From Macrocybe gigantea (taxonomy: Eukaryota > Basidiomycota > Agaricomycetes > Agaricales > Callistosporiaceae): a stretch of DNA of 64,000 bases. A program made the position numbers and the translations under genes. Under the pieces are notes generated by a model. That model was not told the DNA's origin, did not search any database, and worked only from the letters and a program-made list of their open reading frames with translations. Every line of letters begins with the position of its first letter. The stretch's first letter is position 1. This document shows, one piece after another, positions 44,598 to 56,315 of the stretch. The DNA lies in NCBI GenBank assembly GCA_011319805.1, contig SJRY01000161.1, forward strand, positions 1 through 64,000, written 5' to 3'.

Positions 44598-47500
44598 TCA
44601 TCCCATCGTGTCGCTGGTCGAGGCCCAACAAAAGTGCCCACACCCTGCGGCACAGGGATGACCGAGCATGCGCAGGCGTGAACCCATGCCAGTGGGACTG
44701 CCCTCAATCGAGGAGTCGACTAAACTGCTGCGCGTGCTGATTGTGGAGCCCCCATCCTCATCCACGTTGCTCAGAGACTGGTGTCTCCCGAGATGGGGTC
44801 TGAGATCCAAGGGCATAGGGTTGGACGCGGAAGGGAGCTCGACCATTCTCTGGCGCTTATAGTATCTCCGATAACAAGCGTGGTGACCGCCATGTGAACA
44901 TACCGGACATTGGAACAAAAGCGTGCGGACGGGCAGCCGGCTGAAACAAGAGGTTCGGATTGCAAATTGGGCTCAATGCGTCCAAATGCTTACCAGATCG
45001 CGCAAGTGGTGCATGCAGCCTTGCACGCGAGGCAGTACGAATATCCTCCTTTAGAAACGCCCGACGCCATAGCGGCGGTCGCTGATACTAAAAGAGGCTT
45101 TTTACATCGAGCACAGGTTGTGTACAACGTGGTTTCGACCTGCAAGGAAATGCATTTTACACTACGATCACAAACACGTACAGCTGAACGTCGTACCAGG
45201 GTCGAGTCACGGATGACTTTGACCTTGCAATATTTGCGGATATGGCTGCACATGTGAATAGACGGCGTCTGCTCAGCAGATCTTGGGCGGATCATCAGTA
45301 GTAATACTTGTTATCGGTGGTACACATACCAATATATGAATCCAAAAACCGGATGGCACGTCTCTTTGATATTCTCAATTCGTCCGCGGCAACAATGGCC
45401 AGCATTGCGCACATCTGGACATCCCCCTAACACCGCGAATCAGAATCGCGTCCGTCTCTCTGGCCAATGCATAACCTCACCTCTTCGATGAAAAGTTCAA
45501 AAGCCTTCCGAACGATATTCCAAGAATGCTCATGGTATCGACGTTCATCGGCCCGGACGATCTCGATCCGCCGCTCCGTCAGATCTTCTGGGTGGGTCTG
45601 CTCTGGCTCAACCTCCTCAGGTGAAGCAATGAGGGGCGGATCCAAGGCAAACTCCGATAGGGCTTGCGACTTCTTACGAGCATGCATCATATGCCCCTCA
45701 TTCTCGACATCTCGCAATAACGGCTCGCCGGCAGTGACCGTTCGGACGCTGCTCGATGATTTTGAATGTTCCAGCGGTTTGGGCGGGAGCGCGGCCAGTG
45801 ACGCTACCGTCGAGCTCCTGCTCCGCGATTTCATCCGGCCGGCGAACCGAGACTTGCCGTTTTTAGACCTGGACCGGGGGACCTCCGGGGAACTTGGCTC
45901 ACTCGAGTCTGTATCCGTCGAAGAACGCGGCGACGGTGAAGCTTCCTCATCTTCGTCATCGTCATCATGATCGGCGTCATTCACCGATTCTTCGTCCCAC
46001 CGTCGCTGTCCTATCACTCGAGATAAGGGGCTAGGGCCTGCAATGCCCTTGACCGGGTGAAGAACCGGCGATATCAACGATTTCGGGTCTGCTTCTTCGT
46101 CACTAGACTGATTGTCGACAATCTGGCCATCCAGGCTCCCAGCCTCTGAGGAGGAATCTGAGTCATCCAGGGCACCCTCTCCGACATATCGGAGACTGCT
46201 GCTCGTAACCGACCTTTCGCGCGGGCTTAGACCCATCGCCGTCGGCGCGGAGAGGGATGGACGGCGGTAGAGGGAGATCGAAGGACGTCTGGACATATCA
46301 GATTCGTAGAAATCCTTCCCACTCAAACCAGAAGGTCGGCGAGGAGTTATGGGAGGAAGGTCTCCGGGGAGCTGCCTCGGGGACGAGGACTTTGAAGATG
46401 CCGGTGTCATCTTTCGCGAAGCGGAGGTTGAAGAAGCATGCGCTGTGCGATTGTCAAGACTGTGGTTCGAGATCCGGCTGGGGCTGACTTTGCGAAGCTG
46501 AGTGGGCGCATCATAAGAAGTCGAAAGGGAATATGAAGGTCGATGGGCCGTTGCTACCGAGAACTTGGATGACGACGACTTCGCCAACTGAGAAGCAGAT
46601 GGTTCTGGTCCAGATGACGTCGAGCTCGGAGGTCTGGGAAGAGTTTGTGTCAAACATGCGCCCAACAACGACCACATCTGGCAAGCATGATGTTTGCCGG
46701 CATCCAAGGCAACCTGGGGAAATCCCGTAAGCGCGGCGTAAATAAACTATTGACACGAATATTAACCCTCGAATTTCTGTCGCAGACTTCCGAACGGCTG
46801 TCACCATCCGTGACATATTCCCGAGCGAGCGTGTCGAAAATGAGGGCTTCGTCTGAGACATCGTCGCCCATTAAGGTCCCAAAGTCTTGTAAACCGGGGA
46901 AGTACCGCGGGTCGCCCAACGCTTTCAATTTTCCATAGCGGTTCTCAAAGACGTCTTTTACTTCGGGTGCCCTGTTATCAATGTCAGCGGGGAGTTGGCA
47001 GATGTGACGGAGATCTGATATGCTCACATGTCGTCGTAAGGAATTTGAAACGATTCTGACCGCTGAGCGACGAATGCGAGGGAGCCAGATGCTTCCCATG
47101 TGGCTGCCGTGGGCAGAATAGCATCCAAAGGTTTGACGCAGCTACGTAGATCAATCTGCGAGAAGGAGCCGGAAGAATGTTGGCCCAAATGGCGTTTGCG
47201 TCGCCAAACGCAAGGTCTTGAACAAAAGATCAATCAGCAACAAGACCAGAGCAAAAGAAAAAAAAAGTTTGAGATGCTGTTACCTGTTACACCGCCTTCA
47301 ATCCCGGATCCAACTACGCACCACTTGGCTATCCATCCTCGCCTTACGTCCCAAATCTCAATGGGGTCCCCTCCTAGGGGTCGAGAAGCCGTTAGTCTGC
47401 CTTCGAGCTTATTTCGTCCTCCATTCCCATTCTGATCTGACGACTCCACCGGTTCTGCAGACATCTCTTGAGCCAGGTCCGGGTTCGAACCGGATCCGAA

Positions 47501-48766
47501 TTCCGTATTGGATATGACAGCCAGCTCGCATTCATAGCCTGGACGCCAGATCACTCTGCGGACAGGAAAAGAGGGGTGAAGCGTATATGTCGGCTTGTGC
47601 GGGATACGCGAGTTTGAATTGGGTGTCGAAAGATCCCATATTTTGACGCATCGATCGAGGCTGCCGCTGACGAGCCACCCGAGTCCGTTTCCAGATCCTT
47701 CAGTCGAAGTGTAGGAAGAGCCGTTTTGACCCGAGCTTGGGCGAGATTGCGCCAATCTAGCGCCGTCACGGAAGCTGTGTGGGCCACGACCAACCGATCA
47801 AGTGATCCCTTTTGGCCCATCTTCAAGTCCCAGCTGTCTCAAATATCAGCGCTGTATGACAGCCATTTCATCCTTGTAACAAACGCACCGGCAGATACTT
47901 CCGTTGTCGAGGCCGACGACGGCCTGCAACGGCTGCCAAACGCTGGGTGAGAATGCAACGCTGCGGACAGGGGCTGCGTGGTGAATCCTCATAATAGATC
48001 GCGACAAATCTCGGAGGTCCTTGAGCAAAATTGGTTATCAACAACAATAAGTGAACGAACGGCCTATTGATGCTTACCCACACCCTGAGGTCACCGTCTG
48101 CCGAACCGGTAATGCAATAATGATGCACAATGTGGGATACAGATAAGGCATTAATTGAGCGTATATGGTCCCTTGATCTCCGTTCTTGAAGAAATGAGCA
48201 GGGAATAAGAAGAAAGAAAATCGACTGACCGTACTTGCTCACGCCGGACTTGTTCACGTCCCACATGATAAGTTCCCCATTCCGAGCACTTGTCAGAATT
48301 TTGGTGTTAAATGCTTTTTTTCGAAAACGTCAAACCAGCTCGTACCGCGAAATGGATCAACATACCACCATATGCCCAAGCCACATCCGTACTCGCACTG
48401 TCGATTTTCAGACCGCTCCCGTCCCAAAAATTACGCGACGCATCGACGCGGTAGCCACCAGGACCGATAGCAAATTTATGCCCCGATTCTACCGAGCCAG
48501 AGCCGCTGGACACGCGTATGGTCCTGAGCGCTGCAAAACGTTTCAATCACTCGGACTGTCTGACGAAGCGGAATGCACTCACATTCTTTCCCAGCCACTG
48601 CGCATGCCGTGCTATCTTCATTGGGAGAGACGAAGCCTCCTCCGGCTGGCAAAGCACGGTACAGACGGACGTTTCTGATCCTTCCCTGATATCCATGAGT
48701 CCGCGCGTCAGAGTACAAGTTGAGCTGGTTCAGAGTCGGATGGAAGTTGGCTTGTAGACTGTTCAT
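44598..48766 (-). CDS. RTC1: Rtc1/WDR24, SEA (GATOR2-like) complex subunit
   Basis: Vacuole-associated scaffold subunit of the SEA/GATOR2 complex in amino-acid signalling to TORC1. From the start at 48766 (MNSLQANFHPTLNQLNLYSD) an N-terminal region is followed by WD40 repeats: LIMWDVNKSGVSKY, ITGSADGDLRVWDLRDLSRS, GWLVSGSLDRCVKIWDLST and DPIEIWDVRRGW (about 48290-47290). A helical segment comes next (PRYFPGLQDFG, then KHHACQMWSLLGACL), followed by a Ser/Asp-rich disordered linker (45600-46650). The C-terminal RING-like zinc domain carries CARCKKPLL, CPVCSHGGHHACYRRYY and GHPCAAGCGHFCWA, the WDR24/Rtc1 signature. Many short introns interrupt it; the main joins were checked by motif continuity, not base by base. 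No frameshift was noticed in the parts read. The zinc-domain sequence is what separates it from other WD proteins. Confidence 0.88.
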
Positions 48767-49135
48767 GATGAAACGGTTTTTCTTGCAAAGAGCGAAGCCA
48801 CAAACGACTTGAATCACCAGAACTCTACATTCAACAAGCGCCCAGAGTCGGAAAGATTTGAAGAAGAGTGCACAAAGTCAGTTTTGTCTGACTTTAAATG
48901 TGATTTAGCGGGAAACCATGAACGCTCGACGCTTGTGACGTGAAGTATTACGTAATCTATCGCTATGGTGCAAAGCTTTTCTTCAGGTAAGAAATACAAA
49001 CCACAATCGCCTCCCCGAACAATTTTGCCGCCGTGTATATAGTTGGTATATTCACGCATGTCACCTTTCGCATCATAAAATTCACTGACGCGCTTTGGAC
49101 AGCACCTGAAACAGGGTATGAGGAGCAATCGGCCT

Positions 49136-49318
49136 TCAGCGACGTCTATTTCGGCTCCAAGCACGATCATTCATCATTTCTTGACCATCCATAGCACTAT
49201 AATCATCGGCGTATGGATCATCCTCTCGTTCGGAGCGAGGTGAAAGGAGGGCACCGATGATCGTGAAAAGCCAACGGGTTGAGCTGGAGGGGGCCCACCA
49301 CACGGCCACCTCTGTCAT
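49136..49318 (-). CDS. Possible 60-residue single-pass protein
   Basis: An open frame beginning MTEVAVWWAPSSSTRWLFTI with one short hydrophobic segment, then an acidic Asp/Tyr stretch and a basic end. It lies between the Rtc1 start and a secreted-protein gene, on the same strand as both. No family is recognised. Composition is protein-like but there is no homology or intron to support it, so it could be chance or part of the Rtc1 5' region. Confidence 0.25.
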   Translation of the reverse strand: MTEVAVWWAPSSSTRWLFTIIGALLSPRSEREDDPYADDYSAMDGQEMMNDRAWSRNRRR

Positions 49319-49708
49319 GGTGAGGTAGGTTTTAACTTGACTCTTTGGCTAATCTTGTGATGCATCCGACGGTATCTGGTTGGAATCCACAAAATTTCAT
49401 TTTCCTTCAATTGAACGATCCTGGTGAAAAGCCGCAAACCAAGAAATAAAAATAAAAATAAAAATTGGACCCTATTTCTGGGAGGGTCGACGCCGCCTCG
49501 TGTTCACTTTCACTTTCCGAAGATCCGACGGGGAAAAGTGGCCGTCATAGGACTGACTGCAAAGTTAGAACGTATGGTGCAAAACACATTTGTCCAAGGA
49601 CCACCAGTACTCTCCTCTGTCCTCTGAAACGGTGAAGGTCTCCCCAGACCCACAGTTTTTCTCCTCCCACTCCAACACACCTCTCATCCCCTTTGCTGAA
49701 CCCACTTA
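49319..49708. other. Intergenic with an (AAAAAT)n-like microsatellite
   Basis: A short AAATAAAAATAAAAATAAAA repeat runs 49441-49465. The 3' end of the adjacent secreted-protein gene may extend into this region through one more exon (candidate acceptor near 49628), which could not be confirmed. Confidence 0.4.
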
Positions 49709-50410
49709 TCAGTCATCCAAAAAACGAGACTCGCCCGAATCAAAAAATCGCTCGTCACTCACAGGACAGTTTCCCCGGAACGACCTCGCACCGAGCTTCA
49801 CCGCGAGCAGCACCATGCTCTGCGCGCGCGCCTGTCCCCAGACGTCCGGCAGCGACGCCGGCCTGTCCGCGCAGGCCACGCTCGCAAACTGCGCATACGT
49901 CGCCGTGCCGCCGCACACGCTGTTGAAGCTGAACCACTCGTCGTACGACTCGAGCCTGATCTGCTCTCTCGGGAACTGCGGCAACGGACCCGTCAGCAGC
50001 GAGGGGGCCGCGAGGGAGTAGGCCATGAAGAGCGAGTTGGTGGTGTGCTCGTACGCGTTGAGTCTCTCGGTACCTTTGCTCTTGAGGAACGTAAAAGTCC
50101 GCGTCGAACCGACAGCATTGTCTTTCCCCGTCGTGCTGGTTATATTCGTTCCGCCCTGTACATGTACAGCATTCAACAAGAAGCAGGCAAATGCCAAGGG
50201 GCAGTCCAGCACTCACATACCACTGCAAGTCAAAAAACGACTTGGTCTCGTTGATGAAGGCTGCAACCGGGACATCGTACAGGAACGAGTCGGCGACGAA
50301 AGCGGGATAAACCCGCGTGGGCACTTTTTGTCCGGGATGGGAGGTGCGATTTGAGCGGTGGCTGTACTTGCGGCGGTCGCAGTGAGAAGCCACAACCAGG
50401 CGAAATGCAT
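49709..50410 (-). CDS. Secreted protein of unknown family, frameshift near N-terminus, 3' end uncertain
   Basis: Starts at 50410 with the signal peptide MHFAWLWLLTATAASTATA. The mature chain follows, with FVADSFLYDVPVAAFINETK, an intron at about 50160-50215, GSTRTFTF, NSLFMAYSLAAP, and then a region with SYDEWFSFNSVCGGTATYAQ and ACADRPASLPD, ending RGNCP before a probable intron. After 50330 the reading shifts by one base. The T5 run at 50325-50329 (A5 in gene sense) would need one more base, so a consensus deletion is suspected. The layout (signal peptide, two Cys pairs, about 210 residues) resembles uncharacterised basidiomycete secreted proteins. No catalytic motif was recognised. The last exon and stop are not placed. 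Confidence 0.6.
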
Positions 50411-51054
50411 GCTGTACTGTGTGCTAGGAAGGTATAACACTGGGCGAAATGCGATTTCGTCCGTTTAAGGGCCAACAGGTGGCCGAGTATTTAAGCCCGG
50501 TAGCCTAACCGAGATTCGAAGTGCATGAAGCTCAATCTGATTCTGATTCTTCTTTGGATCCACCCCATTAGCTTTCCCTTCCCAAGTCCTTTATCTGGAA
50601 GGAAACGTTGAATCGATGACGAAAAGGCATGACCGTCATCGATAACTATTCTCGGGCCGGCAGGAGAACAGAATATTCCAGTGGGAAGATGTCGATTGAA
50701 GCGGGGGCGCGAGGCATCGATCGCTTCTCTTAAAGGTCGTTTATGCCTTGGCATCAATATTGTGGAGGCACTGTAAAGACAACGCGACACCCAAGTCGAC
50801 AAAAATAAGCTCCTTGCTCCCACCATGACAATTCAGAAGCAGACCAACGGAACCAAGCCTTCTGTATAATTTTTTTTCGGATTTAGAAGATTTTGCTTAA
50901 TGACGATTTTAAGCTCCTTTCACGAGGTTGTCCGATACGCGTTTCGCGTTAAAAGTACAAGGAGAGACATACATGGTTAATAATAGTAAAGGTAGACATT
51001 TAAGGTTGACCGGCAATCAAGAGAGCGCTAGAACGCGATCCATAGGCAGCGAGC
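50411..51054. other. Intergenic, no gene recognised
   Basis: Promoter of the secreted-protein gene (a TTAAATA-like element on the minus strand near 50486-50492) and 3' flank of the first fasciclin gene. No coding signal. Confidence 0.5.
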
Positions 51055-52587
51055 TTAAGAACCAAAGATAAGGAACCATCCTAAGAACCCGATGGCCAGA
51101 GTAAGCAAGATGCTTTCCACAATGTCCATGGGGGTCATGCGTATCGTAGCATTGCGTCCACTTCCACCCCCGCCGCCAGAACGGGATGTGGACGTCGGCC
51201 CTATGGGTCCCGTTTCTGTGGTTGGTTGACCTGCTGATGATGTGGCAGACGAGTATCTGAGGGGGAGTAAACTTCGCACGGTGAATATTTGACAGAGGGT
51301 GAACCAATACATACGCGCTGCCAGCCTTACTGTCGTCGCGCTCCGTGTTCAACAACAATCCATCAATGAAGTGCACAACCCCATTTTCTAGCAGCGAATC
51401 CGTCTGGACAATCTTTGCGCTTGCAACGTTATTTCCACTGATCACGTACGTGCCAGACGAATTCGTAGTAAAAGTGAATTGCTCGCCAGCAGCCGAAATA
51501 AACGAAGATGAATCTGAACTTCCCAACAATGTCGGGGAATACAACGACGAGCCATTCACGTACTTGTCAGAGGGTGAATGTCAGCAACGTAGGGCATGAA
51601 AATGGAAAAGAGATCTTACATGATTGCTCAATACTGTTAATATTTCCGTCTGGTTCTGCGCAAGGGAACTAAGGTTGCTCGCTGACGGAAGGGCCGAGTT
51701 AATTGGGGCAAAAATCGTCAGTCCTCGAGCATTGCCCAGGAAATCGGCTACCGTATCCTTGGAACCATTGGCAGTTGTGACGTCAATCTGGTCAAGGAGA
51801 CCTGAAAGCGTGCTCAGATCACTGAAGGCGGAAAGTGAAGTCGAGTTCGGAGGCATGAGAACTTTGTCGATCGTTGCGACAAAAATGCCTCCTGCGGACG
51901 CAGTCGAGAGCACTTGCACTTCGGAGCTAGGTGTCTGTCGAGCAATGTTCAGGAAATATTACAAAAGTGCAACATACGGCTGATTGAGAATCGTAATCCG
52001 GGAGTTCGAGTCCTTGCGAGTCCACACAAGGACTTGGGACTTGTTACCCTCCAGATGGACGTACGCAGGGTTGGACAACAACGTCCTCCCGACAGTGTGG
52101 CTCGGCGAGATTGCGCAATTCAAGTCAGTTCCATTTGCGAAAATGCCAGGAAGGACATGATACGAAAGGACTGCCGCCAGACGTTTCGGGTCCGCATTTA
52201 CTGGTGCAAGAGAAGGCGCCTCGACTGGACGAAAGAAACATCAACAATGCAGAGTAAGAATAGGAAGACAGAAATAAAGAAATTGAGTGCATATATGCGC
52301 CGAAATATAGCTCTATGCGCTCGAAAACGGCGATGAAAGCACGAGAACATACAAGCTGCGTTGTTTGGAGCAAAAATGGTGAAGTTGCCGTCAAGTATGC
52401 GGTTGATGAGCTGAGCACCATCTGCTGTTTGGTTCGCCTTCTCGGCTGCGCTCGCAAGCCCGGTCAAGTTGGCATTATTAAGAAAGTTCAACAGCTCTGT
52501 GATGTTGAGCGCCTGGACCGGGAGCGCAAAGCATAGGAAGAGTGTTGACAGTCGCGATAGAGCGTTAGGACGACGCGGTCTGTGCAT
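51055..52587 (-). CDS. Fasciclin (FAS1) domain surface protein A, GPI-type
   Basis: Secreted or cell-wall adhesion-type protein. The signal peptide follows MHRPRRPNALSRLSTLFLCF at 52587, then LNITELLNFLNNANLTGLAS and DGNFTIFAPNNAA open FAS1 domain 1. Its conserved SYHVLPG box reads near 52150, and domain 1 closes before VLSTASAGGIFVATIDKVL. Domain 2 includes GLTIFAPINSALPSA and ISGNNVASAKIVQTD, with ENGVVHFIDGLLL (the VIDxVL-type box). The C-terminus has a Ser/Gly/Thr-rich stem and a final hydrophobic segment (51055-51120) with no charged tail, as expected for a GPI-anchor signal. Several N-glycosylation sites occur. It is broken by about five short introns. It is a tandem paralogue of the gene at 52850-54301. 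Fungal FAS1 proteins act at the cell surface; the exact role is unknown. Confidence 0.85.
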
Positions 52588-52642
52588 GGTGGACGAGGAG
52601 AAGAGAAAGGAGCGAAAACACGAGAGGCCATGCAAGTCGACC

Positions 52643-52650
52643 ATTTATAT
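52643..52650 (-). promoter_or_regulatory. TATA box of fasciclin gene A
   Basis: ATATAAAT on the minus strand, 56 bases upstream of the ATG at 52587. Confidence 0.55.
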
Positions 52651-52849
52651 GAGAGGAGCGCGGGGACATCATGACGTCGGTGTGCACCGCGCTTGAGCTA
52701 GATCGGGTTGCCAGTTTAGTCACGGGCTGCTGGGCAAAAACCGAGCAGGCTGATGTAAACCCAAACCAGTGTGATGTGAACGAGTCAATCGGTGAAGTGG
52801 ACTAGAAAAGTGATTACAATCCCAGGCCAGTAACAAAGAAGTCGTAGCC

Positions 52850-54301
52850 TCATCCAAAGATCCAAAGAGTTAATGAACCTGCCACGCCGGTGGAAAGAAC
52901 AAAGGACAGGCTCCTCTCCGAGCTCCGCCCTGTCCTTGTCAGGCTGCTCGAGGCACCATTTGTACCAGCTGTGGGCTGGATGGGGCCACTTGTGCCAGAT
53001 GACTGGGTCGCAGCGGACGAAGCCGACGAGTAACTAAACAGGATCACAAATGAACTGCAGCAAGGAGTTCCAATAGAGAGCGACCTACGCGTTGCCAGCT
53101 TCGTTCTCGTCTTCATCCGTGTCGACCAGCACACGATCGATCACATGCACGACGCCATTTTCCACGAGCAAGTCCGTCGATATGATCTTTGCGCTCAGAG
53201 CATCACTGACGACGACGAACAAGCCGGAAGAATTGATCACGAAATTGAGGGGCTCGCCCGCTGCAGAAACAACGAGGTGGATGGGATGAGATTAGGCGAA
53301 TAAAAGGACGTTCCATTGACGATCTGGAAAACACAATCAAAACGCATTCATTAAGGATCAGAAACGACAAAACCCACATGGTTTCTTGCCAAAGCCCTCA
53401 TCTTCGACATATTCCCAACGAACGCGTCCATATCGTCCGCAGCCTTCCCGATCGCCGCATTGTCGGGCGCAAACAGCGTGTATCCCCTGTGCTCCTTCAG
53501 CAGCTCGATCGCCGAGACATTGGTATTGTTTGGACCTGCCGGAACGGTGACGACGTTCAACATCCCAGCAAGGGAACTGAGGTTGTTGGCCGACAAAACC
53601 GACGACAGGTTCCTAGGCGGCGTCAAATATTCCGAGATCGTCGCGATAAGGACATTTCCGACTGAGACCGTCGAAAGAACCTCCACGGCAGGCCTATGTA
53701 GTATTGTAGCAGAAATCAGAGCAGGTATCCGTGAAGTATAATCTGTGTGGACGCACTCTTGATGGACAATATAGATCAACGAATCGGCGTTGGTGTCGTT
53801 GCGCGTCCAAGCAATCGCCTGGGAGTGATTGCCGTCCAGATGAACAAAACTGGGGTCGCACAAAAGCGTCCGTCCTATAGTATGATTGGGCTGGATGGTG
53901 CTGCCCAGCTCCGGATGACTGGATGACGTTCATGAAGTTTCCAGGAAGGACATGATAAGAGGCATAGGCCGCTAGCATGTTCAAGTCGCTCGTTATTGAT
54001 GAAAACGCAGGTTTCTCCACTATACACGTCCCACCACATGTAACTGAAGATGTGTCGCAACGTAACATGAAAAAAGCCACTTACAGGCCGCGTTGGTGGG
54101 CACGAAGAGCGTGTAGTTGTCTCCATTCATCAAGCCTCGAATGAACTTGCGCCCCTGTGCGGTCTCGTTGGCCTTGATGACAGCTTTTGCGGTGAGCGTG
54201 AGATTCTGCTCGTTCAGCGCCTTGACGAGGTCGCACAGCGTCAACGCTGCGACAGCTCGCAGGCGCAATACGAGCGGCAGAAAGAGCAAAAGCTTTCGCA
54301 T
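52850..54301 (-). CDS. Fasciclin (FAS1) domain surface protein B, GPI-type
   Basis: Tandem paralogue of the previous gene, same strand, with 262 bases between them. The signal peptide follows MRKLLLFLPLVLRLRAVAAL at 54301. FAS1 domain 1 has ALNEQNLTLTAKAVIKANET, NYTLFVPTNAA and the SYHVLPGNF box (near 53950). The linker carries VLSTVSVGNVLIATISEYLT. Domain 2 has GYTLFAPDNAAIGKA and ENGVVHVIDRVLV, the complete VIDxVL box. The tail is Ser/Thr/Gly-rich and ends in a hydrophobic GPI-signal segment (52850-52910). The intron layout parallels paralogue A. No disruption was seen. As for A, localisation at the surface is a firm inference and the ligand is unknown. Confidence 0.85.
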
Positions 54302-54716
54302 TCCCTCGAAGCTCCTTTGCGAGAAGACGAAGAGTGGAAATAGGTTGGAAGTTGAAATTTGGCTTCAAACCGTGCTCTGATGCGAGGAGGCTAACTGGGC
54401 CGGAAGATTCGTCGTCGATCATATTGATCACAACTAGACCTGTATTAATGTTGAAAGGCCTGAGACTTGAAATATAACGAGCCCATCGTGTGAGAGTATT
54501 TCTGTTTGCTATATTGAGAGAAGGAAAGCGTTGCAGTGCTTGTGTGGACGAGCTCAATGCGTGTTTGTGTTTCCTCCCACTTGCAAGGCACGGTAAAATC
54601 GACCTTCTCTTTCTTGTCGATCGTCACTCCTGCTGACGGTGTGTATGTAACTTCCTTTGCAATCAAAGAGGAAATGCTTGTTGATGAAATCTGGAATCAT
54701 TGTTAGAATCGCAGGT

Positions 54717-55103
54717 TCAATCGTTTGCCGACAACGTGACTGACGCGAGCTCGAGAAATCGGCGAATAAGCTGCAAATCATATTGTGCTGTCAACATGTT
54801 TGCGTGAAGTAGAATATCGCAAGGCAGTATAAAATCTGTCTGCTGGCTGGAGATTAAAACATCCTCTGAGTTGTTCCCATCACCTGCATTGGACTGCCAG
54901 CTGCTCGTCGACGAGCTTGGTTCCTTCGCAGTCACCGCACGCATGATGGCCGCTATTTGAGAGTCGAGCTGTCGGTGTCGATGTTTTGGCGAAGAACTCG
55001 GCTGGCAAGTGATTGCTGCTGTCGCGCTGGAATGAAATGTGGATGTATTTCTTGAACAAAAAATGGTTGATAGATTGAAGCCACGGTTCACCCAATGGGA
55101 CAA
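54717..55103 (-). CDS. Possible short protein, unknown
   Basis: A 128-codon open frame, Ser-rich in the first half, with a natural-looking C-terminal half (DSQIAAIMRAVTAKEPSSST, DFILPCDILLHANMLTAQYD, LIRRFLELASVTL). No family is recognised. It sits upstream of fasciclin gene B on the same strand and divergent from the 64-residue gene. The start could equally be an internal Met near 54945. Confidence 0.3.
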   Translation of the reverse strand: MSHWVNRGFNLSTIFCSRNTSTFHSSATAAITCQPSSSPKHRHRQLDSQIAAIMRAVTAKEPSSSTSSWQSNAGDGNNSEDVLISSQQTDFILPCDILLHANMLTAQYDLQLIRRFLELASVTLSAND

Positions 55104-55204
55104 TTCCCTTTTATGGAAGTCTCGTGACTCCTTACATAAGCCACTTTTCGCCAGCTAACCCCGACACCCAAATTCTGGTCAACAGTTCCTCCAAAACTTT
55201 TGCA

Positions 55205-55509
55205 ATGGCTCGTCGCTCTGGTCCTCCGTCCTCTGGCCCGGCCTTCGTGCCCCATCCTTCCCAACAACGTCGCGCTGCTTTGTATGGAAGCGCGGAACCG
55301 GAAAACGAGTCTGCCTTTTCTCAGTGGGCTATTCCTTTTGACTGCAATTTGGAGCGTCCATCCAGTTGACGAGCAAATTTTCGCGAATTAGATTCATTCG
55401 GACGCAGATCACCGCGCCGGACAAGGTCCAAGGGAATCTCAGTATACTTATTAGCATGGCCATGTTTGTTGGCGGCATCGCGGCCGTGAGGACATGGGGG
55501 AGCTTATGA
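55205..55509 (+). CDS. 64-residue single-pass membrane protein, possibly a small TOM subunit
   Basis: Two exons, 55205-55281 and 55392-55509, join as TT|A (Leu) through a 110-base intron with a strong GTATGG donor. The product starts MARRSGPPSSGPAFVPHPSQ, has a short basic segment with FIRTQITAPDKVQGN, then one C-terminal transmembrane helix SILISMAMFVGGIAAVRTWG and the end SL. A basic N-terminus, a single tail helix and a length near 60 residues are typical of the small subunits of the mitochondrial outer-membrane translocase (Tom5/Tom6/Tom7 class), and VRTWG near the C-terminus fits that group. Such proteins are too short for certainty. The unspliced alternative, a 54-residue frame without a membrane helix, is less convincing. 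Confidence 0.5.
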
Positions 55510-56315
55510 TTCCTGCCTGAAAACAGCTACTGTGATTCATCATTTGGATTTGTGCAAGGTGCGTAAATCGTCGTGTCTTTTTTTTTCTTATAATGTATGA
55601 ATTGTATGGGAAACGCAGGGCACTCTTATAATGACTACGTTTATATTGTACGTTCCACCTGTTCTGCATTATCCATGACTTTGCTTATGGCTTTCCAGAC
55701 ACATATACGATTACTTGTAACCCTTATGGCGAAAAGATAGAGTTCACTTGTCACTCTCTTTGCCTGACTTCGGCAGCACACTCCATTCAAACCTTTATAT
55801 CCATTCATATACCTTGGCGCCAAGTGTACGCCATTCATGTCAGAAAAGGGTCCTCTCCGCCTCCCAACCGGCGCCAACTCAGATTATATGATTCATCCAT
55901 GCCAACGCAAGCCCGTTCGTTCTTTACGCGAGTTCGTTGCAAGCATGTGTTGCCGTTCAAGCGCTGAGTAACTTCTTTCAGTGTGTATTCCTTCTAAATT
56001 AGCCGCCTGTAATACTGCTTTCTGCGGTCAAGTTCCAGGACCGATGTCATATGCGCGTCTTCCTAATCCTAAGTTTAATCTTGCGCGCGCTGAACGTGTG
56101 TGAAGAAACCCAAACAAGCCGGTGGGGCGGTGATTTTCAAGGCCGAAGATGGCCTGATCGTGACTCGTGATCATTCCATTCCTCCTGTCTTAACACTGAT
56201 AAGCTCTCTAGCTGCGCACACGTTCGTATAACACTTCCCTCTTTCATCCTAGCCTGCCGTGCTTCGCCAACACACACCTACTCCACGATTTTGACTGGCT
56301 TGTGGGCTTACTACA
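55510..56315. other. Intergenic, no gene recognised
   Basis: Upstream region of the GTPase array. Short frames near 55641-55877 on the minus strand have no features. Confidence 0.5.

Noticed and set aside
45467..45970. Plus-strand open frame of 167 codons
   Set aside because: It is the complement of the Ser/Asp-rich linker of Rtc1, whose real coding strand carries the WD40 and zinc domains.
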